Of a stretch of 42,929 bases of DNA, positions 7,836 through 16,657 are shown piece by piece. The position numbers and the translations under genes were made by a program. A model generated the notes under the pieces. That model searched no databases and was not told the origin of the DNA. It saw only the letters and a list, made by a program, of their open reading frames with translations. Source of the DNA: CAZBZG01 sp964496245 (GTDB taxonomy: Bacteria > Planctomycetota > SZUA-567); contig CAZBZG010000001.1 of the NCBI GenBank assembly GCA_964496245.1, positions 1 through 42,929 of the forward strand, written 5' to 3'. How positions within the stretch are numbered: the stretch's first letter is position 1; the number at the start of each line of letters is the position of its first letter.

Positions 7836-8297
7836 ATGCGCATCCCCAAAGCCGAACGCGACGCCCGCCTGCAGGCCTTTGAACGCGCCTGTGCGGAACG
7901 AGGCGTACGCCGCACGCCGCAGCGGGAGGCGATCTTCCGGGTGGTGGCCGCCACGGACGAGCACCCGGACGCGGAGACCGTACACAAGCGTCTGCGCGCG
8001 CGCCTGCCGCACCTCTCGCACGACACGGTCTACCGCACGCTCGCGCTCTTCGAGGAGCTCGGGCTCGTGCGTAGAGTCGGCGTGGCGTCGGACCGCGCGC
8101 GCTTCGACGCGAACGCGGAGGCGCACCACCATTTCGTCTGCACGGCGTGCAGCGGCATTCAGGATGTCACGGATCCCGCGCTCGACCGCATCCAGCCGCC
8201 GGCCGCCGCGCGGCAGCTGGGCCGGGTCACGTCCACGCAGGTCGAGATGCGCGGCATCTGCCGCAGCTGTCAACGGAAGCGAGACCGCAGGGCCTGA
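7836..8297 (+). CDS. Fur-family metalloregulator, PerR-like
   Basis: This 153-residue Fur-family repressor probably senses peroxide or metal. The winged helix is visible in RGVRRTPQREAIFRVV, EHPDAETVHKRL and LSHDTVYRTLALFEELGLV. The metal-binding half has AEAHHHFVCTACSGIQDV, and a second CxxC pair (CRSC) near the C-terminus that would hold structural zinc. The ATG at 7836 is preceded by GAGGTG six bases upstream; a GTG at 7827 is less well placed. It heads an operon with rubrerythrin and a rubredoxin-oxidoreductase, which points to PerR-like control of peroxide detoxification. Twin operators in its promoter suggest autoregulation. Iron uptake control (true Fur) is less likely from these neighbours. 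Confidence 0.9.
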   Translation: MRIPKAERDARLQAFERACAERGVRRTPQREAIFRVVAATDEHPDAETVHKRLRARLPHLSHDTVYRTLALFEELGLVRRVGVASDRARFDANAEAHHHFVCTACSGIQDVTDPALDRIQPPAAARQLGRVTSTQVEMRGICRSCQRKRDRRA

Positions 8298-8353
8298 CCG
8301 CAGGCCTTGGCGGAAGAGATCGTTCAGGAGGGGGACTTCCGAGGAGACCGAGT

Positions 8354-8854
8354 ATGGCGACAAGCGACAATCTGCAGGCAGCCTTTGCCGGCGAGAGCCA
8401 GGCCAACCGCAAGTACCTGGCCTTTGCCAAGAAGGCGGACGACGAGGGCAAACCGCAGGTGGCCAAGCTCTTCCGCGCGGCCGCAGCTGCCGAGACCGTG
8501 CACGCGCATGCGCACCTGCGCGTCATGGGCGGCATCCAGGGCACAGCCGAGAACCTGGAGGCCGCGATCGAGGGCGAAGGGCATGAATATAAGACCATGT
8601 ACCCCGACTTCCTCGCGGAGGCGGAGGCAGAGGGCAACAAGCCCGCGACCCTAACGTTCAAGAACGCCCTGGCCGTGGAAGAGGTCCATCACGGCCTGTA
8701 CGGCAAGGCGCTCGAGAGCGTGAAGGCGGGTGGCGACCTGCCCGCAGCGTCCGTCCATGTCTGCGAGATCTGCGGCAACACCGTGGAGGGCGACGCACCG
8801 GACAAGTGCGCGGTCTGTGGCGCGCCGGGAAGCAAGTTCTTCGAGGTGGCCTAG
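8354..8854 (+). CDS. rbr: rubrerythrin
   Basis: This 166-residue rubrerythrin is a non-haem diiron peroxidase that reduces hydrogen peroxide in anaerobes. The ferritin-like four-helix domain shows the iron ligands in AFAGESQANRKY, AAETVHAHAHL, EGEGHEYKTMYP and AVEEVHHGLY. The rubredoxin-like tail has CEICG and CAVCG, which bind one iron and receive electrons. The ATG at 8354 has GAGGAGACC just upstream; the open frame extends further 5' through the end of the fur gene but that part is not homologous. It lies 56 bp after the Fur-type gene and 55 bp before the oxidoreductase that could feed it electrons, so the three genes form a coherent peroxide-defence operon. Confidence 0.95.
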   Translation: MATSDNLQAAFAGESQANRKYLAFAKKADDEGKPQVAKLFRAAAAAETVHAHAHLRVMGGIQGTAENLEAAIEGEGHEYKTMYPDFLAEAEAEGNKPATLTFKNALAVEEVHHGLYGKALESVKAGGDLPAASVHVCEICGNTVEGDAPDKCAVCGAPGSKFFEVA

Positions 8855-8909
8855 CCGGCGGCGCCTTTCTGATCCTGATCGCGTCCGAATCCTTTCACGG
8901 AGAGCCTCC

Positions 8910-10406
8910 ATGAGCCAGGAACAGGCGTGGCGTTGTACGGTCTGCGGGTACGTGCATCACGGCCCGGAAGCGCCCGAATGTTGCCCCATCTGCGGAGCTG
9001 CGGCGTCGGACTTCGAGCCGTTCGATGCAGAGCCTTCCGCACAGGCGCCCCCAGGTGCCGCACCCGCCCAGTGGCGCTGCCTCAACTGCAGCTACGTGCA
9101 CGACGGCGCCGACCCGCCCGAGACCTGCCCGCTCTGCGCCGCGCCCCGAAATCGTTTCGAGGCCGTGCGCGAAGAGGCGCCGGCTGGCGCGCGCGCCGAC
9201 TTTGACGGGCACTTCGTGGTCGTGGGCGCGGGCATCGCCGGCATCTCCGCGGTCGAGAGCTTCCGCCAGACCACCAACGGCGGCACGGTCACGCTCCTGG
9301 CCAAGGAGCCGGTGCTGCCCTACTACCGGCTGAATCTCACCCGCTTCCTCGCGGGCGAGGTGGACGAGAGCGCGCTCGCTATCCATCCGGCCGCCTGGTT
9401 CACTGAGAACCACGTGGACCTCAAGCGCAGCGCCGAGGTCGGCGAGATCGACCTCGCGGCAAAGAGCGTCCATCTGCGCGACGGCTCCAAGATCCCCTAC
9501 GACCGGATCCTGCTGGCGGCCGGGGCCCATCCGTTTGTGCCCCCACTGGTGGGCGCGGGGCGCGAGGGCGTGACCAGCCTGCGCACCATCCTGGACGCGC
9601 AGCACATCCTGGACCTGCTCGAACCCGGCATGCGATGCGTCTGCATCGGCGGCGGGCTCCTGGGCCTGGAGACGGCCGGGGCCCTGGCCCGGCGGGGCGC
9701 GGACGTCACGCTGCTCGAAGGGCACGACTGGCTCATGCCCCGCCAGCTCAACCGCCGGGCGGGCGAGCTCCTGGCCGTACACATGGCGGATCTCGGCATC
9801 CGCGTGCAGCACAACGCCCGCACCAAGGAACTCGTGGGCGACGAGCGCGTGAGCGGCGTGCTGCTCGAGGACGGTACGCAGCTCCCGGCCGACCTCGTGG
9901 TCGTGGCCACGGGCGTGCGCCCCAACAGCCACCTCGCGCGGCGCATGGGCCTGGACGTCGACAAGGGCGTGGTCGTGGACAGCCATCTCACGAGCTCGCA
10001 TCCGGACGTGCTGGCCGCGGGCGACGTGGCCGAGTTTCACGGCACGCTCTACGGCTCGTGGGCGGCCAGCCAGTTCCAGGGGAGCATCGCGGGCCTGAAC
10101 GCCGCGGGCGTGGCCACCGAGTTCGGCGGCCTGCCGCGGTCGAATGCGCTCAAGGTCCTGGGCCGGGACGTCATGAGCATCGGCCAGGTGGAGCCCGAGG
10201 ACGGCAGCTTTGTCGTGCGCGAGACCGAGACAGAGGGCTGCTACTACCGGTTCGTGCTGCACGACGGCCGGCTGGTCGGATCCGTGCTCGTGGGCGACGC
10301 GTCCGCGGGCGGGGCGGTCAAGCACGCGATCGAGAACCGCACCGACTTCGCCGACCTCCTCCAGGCCGGCGCGGGCGCCAAAGGTCTGATCGAACGCCTC
10401 CGGTAG
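8910..10406 (+). CDS. double-rubredoxin FAD/NAD(P)H oxidoreductase
   Basis: This 498-residue fusion starts with two short rubredoxin-like modules in tandem (CTVCGYVHHG with CPICG, then CLNCSYVHDG with CPLCA), followed by a pyridine-nucleotide-disulphide-type reductase. The FAD loop is VVGAGIAGISAVE, the NAD loop CIGGGLLGLETAGAL, and the second FAD motif DVLAAGDVAEF. The closest known types are NADH:rubredoxin oxidoreductase and NAD(P)H-nitrite-reductase-like flavoproteins. It would pass electrons from NAD(P)H to its own rubredoxin domains and on to the neighbouring rubrerythrin. The ATG at 8910 follows a GGAGAG sequence. The doubled rubredoxin module in front of the reductase is unusual in my experience. 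Confidence 0.88.
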   Translation: MSQEQAWRCTVCGYVHHGPEAPECCPICGAAASDFEPFDAEPSAQAPPGAAPAQWRCLNCSYVHDGADPPETCPLCAAPRNRFEAVREEAPAGARADFDGHFVVVGAGIAGISAVESFRQTTNGGTVTLLAKEPVLPYYRLNLTRFLAGEVDESALAIHPAAWFTENHVDLKRSAEVGEIDLAAKSVHLRDGSKIPYDRILLAAGAHPFVPPLVGAGREGVTSLRTILDAQHILDLLEPGMRCVCIGGGLLGLETAGALARRGADVTLLEGHDWLMPRQLNRRAGELLAVHMADLGIRVQHNARTKELVGDERVSGVLLEDGTQLPADLVVVATGVRPNSHLARRMGLDVDKGVVVDSHLTSSHPDVLAAGDVAEFHGTLYGSWAASQFQGSIAGLNAAGVATEFGGLPRSNALKVLGRDVMSIGQVEPEDGSFVVRETETEGCYYRFVLHDGRLVGSVLVGDASAGGAVKHAIENRTDFADLLQAGAGAKGLIERLR

Positions 10407-10457
10407 CGCCAGGCCCGGTCGGATCCGTGCGCAGAGGCAAGCCCCAGCGCGCCCCCC

Positions 10458-12362
10458 TCACCGCGCGCCCGGCGGTTTCTCCATGGCGGCGAGGAGCTCC
10501 CGGGCGCGGCCGTAGGCCGGGTCCGCAGGTTTGATGGCGCGGAGGATCGTGCGCGCGCGGTCCAGGCAAGCCTGCGCCTGGGCCGGGCCGGCCAGCTGGC
10601 GGCTCATCGCCACCAATGCTTCGGCCAGCACCAGGCGCAGCTCCGAGCGGTGCGGCCGGAGCTCGAGCGCCTTCTCCAGATCCTGAACAGCCGGGCCGAA
10701 CGCATCGCGCGCCAGCGCGATGCGGCCCCGGACCTCGTAGAGCGTCCCCAGCACGCGCGGGGGGAGGCGCCGGCCGCGCGCGCGGTCGGCAGCCAGGCGC
10801 AGGTGGCGCTCGGCCTCGCGCACGCGGTTCTGCTTGAGGAAGAGCTCCGCGCGCATGAGGTGCGCGTCCAGCGGAAACGCGAACGTGTCGAACTCGGGCG
10901 ATGCAAACACGAGGTCGAGCTGCCGCGTGGCTTCGCGCAGGATCGCGTCCGCCGCCTCCCCCCGGCTTTGCGTGGCCCACCGGAGCAGCGCGCCCGAGAG
11001 GTAATAATGCGCGTACGCCGAGCGCGGTTCCTTTTCCACCGCGTCCGCAAAGAGCGCCACGCTGCTCGCGAACGCGCGGCTGCGCATCCCGGACGCGCCC
11101 GCCAACAGAAGGACCGCAGCCACGACCGCGAACCGCCGCACGGGTCGGCTGACCCGGGCGGCCACGTTGTAGGATTCGCAGGCGCTGAAGAGCGCGAGCC
11201 CCACGGCCAGCCAACAACCGGCGGACGACAGGTACGCGTACCGGTCGTGCATGTAGAACGCCAGGGGCACGAGGTTGAGGTTGGTCCCGAGCGCGCCCAC
11301 GAACCAGAGCCACGCAAACGCGACGAGCCGGCGTCGGCCGCGCGCGAGCGCAAAGGTCACGCTCACGAGAAGCACGAGCCCGAACAACGCGCCCCACAAT
11401 CGCGGCGACAGGATCGAAGCGACCGGCTCCACGTAGTAGCAGGCGCTGAGCCCCGCGGGCCACAGGAAATGCGCGGCGTAGCGCCAGAGGATGACGACGT
11501 CCGTGAGCGCGGCGTGCCAGAGCGACCCGCCCAGCGGCGCGTCCATGAGTACGTGCGCGCCGAGCGACTGGCTGACGAAGAACCCGGCCGCTGCGGCCGA
11601 GACCAGGACCCAGGGCAGAGTGTTGCGCAGCGCGCGCAAGAGGAGCGGCCGCAGACCCGCAGCCGAGGAAGGCGCGTCCGCCAGGCGCTCCACCTCGGAC
11701 GAATCGAACCGCGGCCGGCCGAGCACCTCCCAGACCACGACCACGGGCAGCAGCCCCAGCGCGGAAGGCTTGGCGAGCAGCGCGGCCACATAGAGAAGCA
11801 GCGCGCCCGCGCGCCCGCGCCCGCTCTCGGCTGCGAGGTAGACGCGCACCGCGCCCAGCCCCAGGCACGCGGCCAGCACGGTCTTGGTCTCCACCGCCCA
11901 GCCCACGGACTCGCAGACCGTGGGGTGGAGCGCGAACAAGGCGCTCACGAATCCGGCGAGCGGCCGCGGACCGCCCAGCTGCCGCACGATCGACCAGACA
12001 AAGAGCGCAGCCCCCGCATGGAGCAGGAGATTGGCGCTGCGGACCGCGGTCGCCCACGCGTGCGGCCCGAGCAGCCACGCGGGCAGCAGTTCGGCGAGGC
12101 CGTGGGCCCCGCGCCAGACGAGCAGCGTCAGCGGGTAATAGAACGCGCCCGACAGATCCGGCTGAAAGACCCGGCCCCACGGCACGCCCGGCTGGGTCAG
12201 CCGGTTCTGCACGATGTGGACCACGTCATCGTACATGAGAAACGGCGCGCCCCAGCACCCCCACACCACCGCGGGCGTGAGGAGCAGCGGCCAGAGAAAC
12301 GCCAGATCAAAGCGCCGAATGGCCGCGAGGCCACGCTGGGACCAGGTGTGCCCGCGCATCAT
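10458..12362 (-). CDS. PMT-like multi-pass membrane protein with C-terminal TPR region
   Basis: About 634 residues. The first ~430 hold roughly ten hydrophobic segments. The sequence FLMYDDVVHIVQN, shortly after the first helix, and HPTVCESVGWAVETKTVLAA match the loops of GT-C mannosyltransferase-like proteins (TMTC/DUF1736 type), in which an acidic pair in the first loop is catalytic. The C-terminal ~200 residues are helical repeats consistent with TPRs (AERHLRLAADRARG, DAFGPAVQDLEKALELRPH). I infer a lipid-phosphate-sugar-dependent glycosyltransferase at the membrane. The start is uncertain: ATGATG at 12362 directly follows AGAGGAGG. GTGs at 12383 and 12422 are alternatives, and the latter overlaps the stop of the upstream rhomboid gene (GTGA) but lies inside a palindromic repeat. 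Confidence 0.75.
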   Translation of the reverse strand: MMRGHTWSQRGLAAIRRFDLAFLWPLLLTPAVVWGCWGAPFLMYDDVVHIVQNRLTQPGVPWGRVFQPDLSGAFYYPLTLLVWRGAHGLAELLPAWLLGPHAWATAVRSANLLLHAGAALFVWSIVRQLGGPRPLAGFVSALFALHPTVCESVGWAVETKTVLAACLGLGAVRVYLAAESGRGRAGALLLYVAALLAKPSALGLLPVVVVWEVLGRPRFDSSEVERLADAPSSAAGLRPLLLRALRNTLPWVLVSAAAAGFFVSQSLGAHVLMDAPLGGSLWHAALTDVVILWRYAAHFLWPAGLSACYYVEPVASILSPRLWGALFGLVLLVSVTFALARGRRRLVAFAWLWFVGALGTNLNLVPLAFYMHDRYAYLSSAGCWLAVGLALFSACESYNVAARVSRPVRRFAVVAAVLLLAGASGMRSRAFASSVALFADAVEKEPRSAYAHYYLSGALLRWATQSRGEAADAILREATRQLDLVFASPEFDTFAFPLDAHLMRAELFLKQNRVREAERHLRLAADRARGRRLPPRVLGTLYEVRGRIALARDAFGPAVQDLEKALELRPHRSELRLVLAEALVAMSRQLAGPAQAQACLDRARTILRAIKPADPAYGRARELLAAMEKPPGAR

Positions 12363-12385
12363 CCTCCTCTGGGCCGGTTTCACAG

Positions 12386-12457
12386 TCGGAGGGACGCGCT
12401 CCTGCGCGTCCGAGCGCTTCACGTTCTCGCCGGTCCGGCAGGAGCCGGACCCTCCGA
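12386..12457. repeat. palindromic repeat, family A
   Basis: The outer stem TCGGAGG (12386) pairs with CCTCCGA (ending 12457). Two inner hairpins are GGACGCGC-TCCT-GCGCGTCC and GGTCCGGC-AGGA-GCCGGACC, whose four-base loops are complementary to each other. The element spans the stop of the rhomboid gene and the extended 5' end of the TPR membrane-protein frame. Further copies lie at 12495, 40221, 40317, 40413 (half) and 42541. Confidence 0.88.
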
Positions 12458-13561
12458 TCCACCTGCGTCATCCAATCGCCTCGCGCAGATCGTGTCGGAG
12501 GGACGCGCTCCTGCGCGTCCGGCCCTTGCGCGCACCTCACGCCCCCGACCTGCACCGCCGGCGACTCGCGCTCCCCGCGGTCCGGCAGGAGCCGGGCCCT
12601 CCGAGGCACCGCCGCCGCTTCCGCGCGCTCCGCGTTCCCCCCGCTCCTGCGCGATGGCTTGGCGCACTTCGCCGGTCCACTGCACGCAGAACCGGGCGGC
12701 AAAGCCCATGCATACGAGGGTCAGGACCACGCAGGCGAGCGCGATCGCGGACCAGAGCTTATCGAACCGGCTGCCTGCGGCCTGGTCGCGCGTGTCTGCC
12801 AAGCCGTAGCCGAGCGCGAGCCCGCAGACCAGGCCCCCCATGTGCGCTGCATTGTCCGCGCCCACGAATACGCCGAAAAGAAGCGCGAACACAGCCCAGC
12901 GCTTGAGGCGCTGGCGCACGCCCTCGTCCATGCGGTGCGGGTGCCGGTAGGCGTAGGCGAGGAGCATGCCCAGGAGGCCGAAGATGGCGCCCGACCCGCC
13001 GGCTGCGTTCACGGGCACGCCCCGCACCAGGCCGTAGTAGGCGAGCGAGATCAGGTTCGAGCCCGCGCCCGCGAGCACGAACGCGCTCCAGTACCGCGCT
13101 TTGCCCCAGAAGGACTCGGCCGCGATCCCCAAGGAATGGAGGACCATGCCGTTGAACGCGATGTGGATCACGCCCAGGTGGAGATAGGCGGCGGTGGCGA
13201 GGCGCCACCACTGCCCGTGCTGGAGCACCATGGCGTGGTCGTTCGACCCCAGGAGGCGGATGGTCACCCCGGAGACGCCGCCGATGCCCGGCAGGGCCCC
13301 GCCGCCGCTCGGGGCAAAGCTTCCGAACAGATGATGCTGCAGCCCGCACTCGATCGCGTAGAGCAGACCGAAGACGCCGAGCAGCGTCCACGTCACGATT
13401 CCGGGGATGCGCGCGAGCTTGCGAAGCCACCGCGATCCTTTGACGAGCGCGTGCCCGCAGTGCGGGCAGGCGCGTCCTCGCGCCCGCGCGAACGTCCCGC
13501 AATGCGGACAGCCTTGGAGGGGCAGCGCCGGGGATGCGGCGTCTTCTGGGTCTGTTGTCAT
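12419..13561 (-). CDS. rhomboid-family intramembrane serine protease with N-terminal zinc ribbon
   Basis: This 380-residue protein starts from the ATG at 13561. The N-terminus has two CPHCG pairs, a likely zinc ribbon. The rhomboid core has about six membrane helices and the catalytic dyad is visible: S190 in AGGSGAIFG and H240 in NAAHMGGLVCG. The conserved HxxxN in YLHLGVIHIAFNGMVL is also present. It would cleave membrane proteins within the bilayer. The core ends near QAIAQERG; beyond it the frame runs ~65 residues through two family A palindromic repeats, producing SEGPAPAGP twice, then stops at 12419. The same strand continues into the PMT-like gene. Whether the repeat-encoded tail is made depends on no earlier stop, and I see none. 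Confidence 0.85.
   Translation of the reverse strand: MTTDPEDAASPALPLQGCPHCGTFARARGRACPHCGHALVKGSRWLRKLARIPGIVTWTLLGVFGLLYAIECGLQHHLFGSFAPSGGGALPGIGGVSGVTIRLLGSNDHAMVLQHGQWWRLATAAYLHLGVIHIAFNGMVLHSLGIAAESFWGKARYWSAFVLAGAGSNLISLAYYGLVRGVPVNAAGGSGAIFGLLGMLLAYAYRHPHRMDEGVRQRLKRWAVFALLFGVFVGADNAAHMGGLVCGLALGYGLADTRDQAAGSRFDKLWSAIALACVVLTLVCMGFAARFCVQWTGEVRQAIAQERGERGARGSGGGASEGPAPAGPRGARVAGGAGRGREVRARAGRAGARPSDTICARRLDDAGGSEGPAPAGPART
12495..12604. repeat. palindromic repeat, family A (long-spaced copy)
   Basis: This is the same two-hairpin architecture as at 12386, with a longer spacer between the hairpins: GGACGCGCTCCTGCGCGTCC near 12500 and TCCGGCAGGAGCCGGgCC near 12581. The outer stem TCGGAGG pairs with CCTCCGA. 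It lies wholly inside the 3' part of the rhomboid reading frame and encodes part of its C-terminal tail. Confidence 0.82.
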
Positions 13562-13970
13562 GCAATCTCGCTCACGCGTCCCGGCCGCACACCAGTCCGG
13601 CCGGCTGTCTGGTCGTTCCGTCCCGGTCCGCTGGATTCTACCGGCAAAGGGGGCGATAGGCAAACACTTCGGGCCTAGTGGTCGGCAGATCCGACCGCGG
13701 CATAATCGGTGACTGTCCCTGTATGCGGTCCCAAGCTTCTTACGCGCTCTGGAGGGTCTCCCCTCGTGAAGTTCTGACTTCCAGGCCTTCCTGCCAAAGC
13801 TGATACATCAGAGAACACCGTGCACGGTGCGCCGCTGCCTGTCTCAGGCCGCGTGGCGCATCTCTGGCCGCTGTCTCTCACTCCGCCTCTCTTGCTTCCC
13901 CCTGACCGTTCCGCAAATGTCAGGCCTCTTGCCAAAGGGAGGGCAACCTGCTATTCATGTGGGCAGGTCC
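13562..13970. other. gene-less stretch between divergent rhomboid and carbohydrate operons
   Basis: About 410 bp. I see no convincing gene. A small palindrome GGTCGG-CAGAT-CCGACC lies at 13680-13696. Promoters for both directions are expected here, but I could not pick a convincing -35/-10 or -24/-12 pair. Confidence 0.5.
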
Positions 13971-15059
13971 ATGTGGGCAGGTCGCGCCGGACCCGAGGAG
14001 ACCTACTTGGTTGTGCCGGACATCGATCTTCGCCACCTCCAGCGGTTGACCGACGGGACGGGCATCCTGCAGCACGCCATGTACGGTGTGCCGCGGCCGC
14101 ACCACGGTTACTGCACCGACGACAACAGCCGGGCTTTGATCGCGGCGGTCCGGTACACGCATCTCTGTGGCTACGATGAGAACGTCATGCCGGTCTCCCG
14201 TTTTCTCGCATTCATGATCCATGCCCTCAATGAGGAGAACGGTCGCTTCCGCAACTTCATGCGATACGACCGGACCTGGGACGAGGAGGTCGGCAGCGAA
14301 GACAGCCACGGCCGGAGTCTCTGGGCGCTCGGCGAAACGCTGCTTCTCGCCCCAAACGAATCCGTGGCAGGACCGGCGCGTGAGCTGTTCCTCAGGACGC
14401 TTCCCGCCTGCCGGCGATTCTCCTCGCCACGCGCGTGGGCCTTTTCCCTGCTCGGTCTTCACAGATTTCGGAAGCGCTTTCCGGAAGAGACGGTGGCTGA
14501 AGAAGCGGAGAGAGACTTGGCCGGTCACTTGCACAGGATATACGTCGATACAGCGTCTTCTGACTTTCGCTGGTTTGAGGACATCGTCACCTATGACAAC
14601 GCCAGGCTCTCCCAGGCTCTTCTTCTCGCCGGGGATGACCTCGGGCGGCCGGAGCTTCTGCAGGCGGCTCTCGAGTCCCTGGACTGGCTGGTTCAGAGCC
14701 AACTGACGGAGGACGGACACCTCTCCATCGTGGGCAACCAGGGCTGGTGGAAGCGCGGGACAAGCCCGGCCCGGTTCGACCAGCAGCCGGTAGATGCGAA
14801 CGGCTTGGTCGAGGCCTGTCTGGCGGCCTCGGCTTTTCGGAGCCGTGCCGAATGGGAACGTCGGGCCCATGTCTGCTTCCGCTGGTTTTTGGGCGAGAAC
14901 GATCTGGGGACCTCGCTCCTGGATCGGGACACCGGAGGATGCTGCGACGGCTTGCATCCTGACCGGGCCAATGCCAACGAGGGGGCGGAATCTACGCTCG
15001 CCTATCTCTTGAGCGCGCTCGCGCTTCGTCTGCACGATCAGAAGACAGAGAAGGGGTAA
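13971..15059 (+). CDS. stand-alone helical-barrel carbohydrate protein (paralogue of the GT fusion's C-terminal domain)
   Basis: About 362 residues, mostly helical, probably an (alpha/alpha) barrel. Landmarks are LQRLTDGTGILQHA, HHGYCTDDNSRALIAA, RYDRTWDEEVGSEDSHGRSL, FRWFEDIVTYDNARL and GTSPARFDQQPVDANGLVEA. The same landmarks occur in order in the C-terminal half of the glycosyltransferase at 16658-18988, so the two are paralogous. This copy keeps the acidic pairs (TDDN, EEVGSEDSHG). It heads an operon with a GH130 phosphorylase (43-nt gap) and that glycosyltransferase, which places it in mannoside or related glycan metabolism. The start is uncertain: ATG 13971 is given, but a TTG at 14007 has a better Shine-Dalgarno (GAGGAG, six bases upstream) and fits the beginning of the conserved region. 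Confidence 0.75.
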   Translation: MWAGRAGPEETYLVVPDIDLRHLQRLTDGTGILQHAMYGVPRPHHGYCTDDNSRALIAAVRYTHLCGYDENVMPVSRFLAFMIHALNEENGRFRNFMRYDRTWDEEVGSEDSHGRSLWALGETLLLAPNESVAGPARELFLRTLPACRRFSSPRAWAFSLLGLHRFRKRFPEETVAEEAERDLAGHLHRIYVDTASSDFRWFEDIVTYDNARLSQALLLAGDDLGRPELLQAALESLDWLVQSQLTEDGHLSIVGNQGWWKRGTSPARFDQQPVDANGLVEACLAASAFRSRAEWERRAHVCFRWFLGENDLGTSLLDRDTGGCCDGLHPDRANANEGAESTLAYLLSALALRLHDQKTEKG

Positions 15060-15102
15060 CACCAGGCGGTTTCGCCTCCGCGCATCCCATTGTGGAGAGG
15101 CT

Positions 15103-16608
15103 ATGGCGGACATCGTTGTGAAGCGGTGGGAAGACAAGCTCGTCTCGGACAGCACGCGGGTCATCGCCCGGTTCTTCGTGCCCGGGGACCGTTTCAAGAC
15201 GCGCCGCGTGATCGAGCGCATCCTGGCGCTTCCGGAAGACGTCGTGCAGAATAAGGTGAGACGTCTCTGCAGGGAGTTCCACGAGCGTCACCGCGCGATC
15301 GAGAACATCTTTCGAAAGCACTTCGAAGAAGTCCTGCATCGCATGGCCACCGAGCCGGCCGATCAAGGCGAGGACGACCGTCTGCTCGACGGGATGCGAA
15401 GCCAGGACCTCAATGACGACCACCGCCTGCTCATCGGTTCATACTTCACGAGCGAATACTCGGTGGAAGCAGCGGCCTTCTTCAATCCCTCCATTGTCGA
15501 GCATCCAGACCAGACGGGCCTCGCTGCGGAGGAGAAACGCATTCTTCTCAGCTTTCGCGCCGTGGGGGAGGGACATATCTCGTCCATCGTGTTCCGCAGC
15601 GGTGTCCTGCGTAAGGGAGACATCGCCCTTGACCCGGCCACGCCATACGTCGGCACGCCGGCCGTGGTGAGCAATCCAGCATACGACCGAAAATGCTTCC
15701 TCCTCAAGCTCGCCGAACTCGGCGCGCACAATGTGACCGCCAAGACCATTGTCGAACGTCTCTCGTCCTCTTTCACCTACGAGGATCTGGAGCGGGAGAT
15801 CGCCGCACACCGGGAGGAATTCAGGGATAACGTGGACATGCCCACGATCGAGACCATGCAATGGCTGGCCGATGCCAACTACGAGATCCGCTTCGATCCC
15901 GAAAGCGACCTGTCCGAACGGGTCATCTTTCCCGTGTCCGAAACCGAAAGCCACGGCATGGAGGACGCCCGGTTCGTACGCTTCATGCGGGAAGACGGCG
16001 AGGCCGTCTACTACGCGACCTACACGGCGTTCAGCGGAAATGCCATGGTGCCGCAGATGATCGAAACGCGGGACTTCCTCTCCTTCAGGATCATCACGCT
16101 CAACGGCGAGGCCGCCGCGGGCAAGGGGCTGGCGCTCTTTCCCCGGATGGTCCACGGCAGCTACATGATGATCGGCCGACAGGACGGGGAGAACCTGTAT
16201 CTCATGCGATCGGACAACATCCACTTCTGGCATGAGAAGGTCCTTCTGCAGGCGCCCTGCGAGCCCTGGGAACTGGTGCAGATCGGCAACTGCGGCTCGC
16301 CCCTCGAGACGGACCAGGGCTGGCTCATGCTCACCCACGGCGTGGGTCCGGTCCGGCGTTACTCCATCGGCGCCATGCTTCTGGATCTCCGGAACCCCGC
16401 TGTCGTGATCGGCCGGTTGCGCGAGCCCCTCTTGATCCCCACGGCCGCGGAACGGGAGGGGTATGTGCCAAACGTCGTGTACACCTGCGGTGCCCTGATC
16501 CATGCGGGCCGGCTCGTCGTTCCTTACGCCATGTCGGACACGGCTTCCGGCATCGCCACGGTGTCGCTGGACGAGCTGCTTTCTCTCCTTCTCGAATCCG
16601 GACCCTGA
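15103..16608 (+). CDS. GH130 family glycoside phosphorylase/hydrolase
   Basis: This 501-residue protein matches glycoside hydrolase family 130, mostly inverting phosphorylases acting on beta-mannosides. After a helical N-terminal extension (~160 residues) the five-bladed beta-propeller region shows YFTSEYSVEAAAFFNPSIV, VGEGHISSIVFRSG, ESHGMEDARFVRF, ALFPRMVHGSYMMIGRQDG and GNCGSPLETDQGWLMLTHG. The Asp of EDAR is the expected proton donor. The basic patch of phosphorylases (R and H in RMVHG and nearby) is present, suggesting phosphorolysis rather than hydrolysis. Substrate cannot be read from sequence. It lies between the helical-barrel gene and the glycosyltransferase in one operon, with GGAGAGG before the ATG. 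Confidence 0.88.
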   Translation: MADIVVKRWEDKLVSDSTRVIARFFVPGDRFKTRRVIERILALPEDVVQNKVRRLCREFHERHRAIENIFRKHFEEVLHRMATEPADQGEDDRLLDGMRSQDLNDDHRLLIGSYFTSEYSVEAAAFFNPSIVEHPDQTGLAAEEKRILLSFRAVGEGHISSIVFRSGVLRKGDIALDPATPYVGTPAVVSNPAYDRKCFLLKLAELGAHNVTAKTIVERLSSSFTYEDLEREIAAHREEFRDNVDMPTIETMQWLADANYEIRFDPESDLSERVIFPVSETESHGMEDARFVRFMREDGEAVYYATYTAFSGNAMVPQMIETRDFLSFRIITLNGEAAAGKGLALFPRMVHGSYMMIGRQDGENLYLMRSDNIHFWHEKVLLQAPCEPWELVQIGNCGSPLETDQGWLMLTHGVGPVRRYSIGAMLLDLRNPAVVIGRLREPLLIPTAAEREGYVPNVVYTCGALIHAGRLVVPYAMSDTASGIATVSLDELLSLLLESGP

Positions 16609-16657
16609 AGTCTCGCCCCGGACTGTGTCGGAGAGAGACCAATGGAGGAGAAGAATC

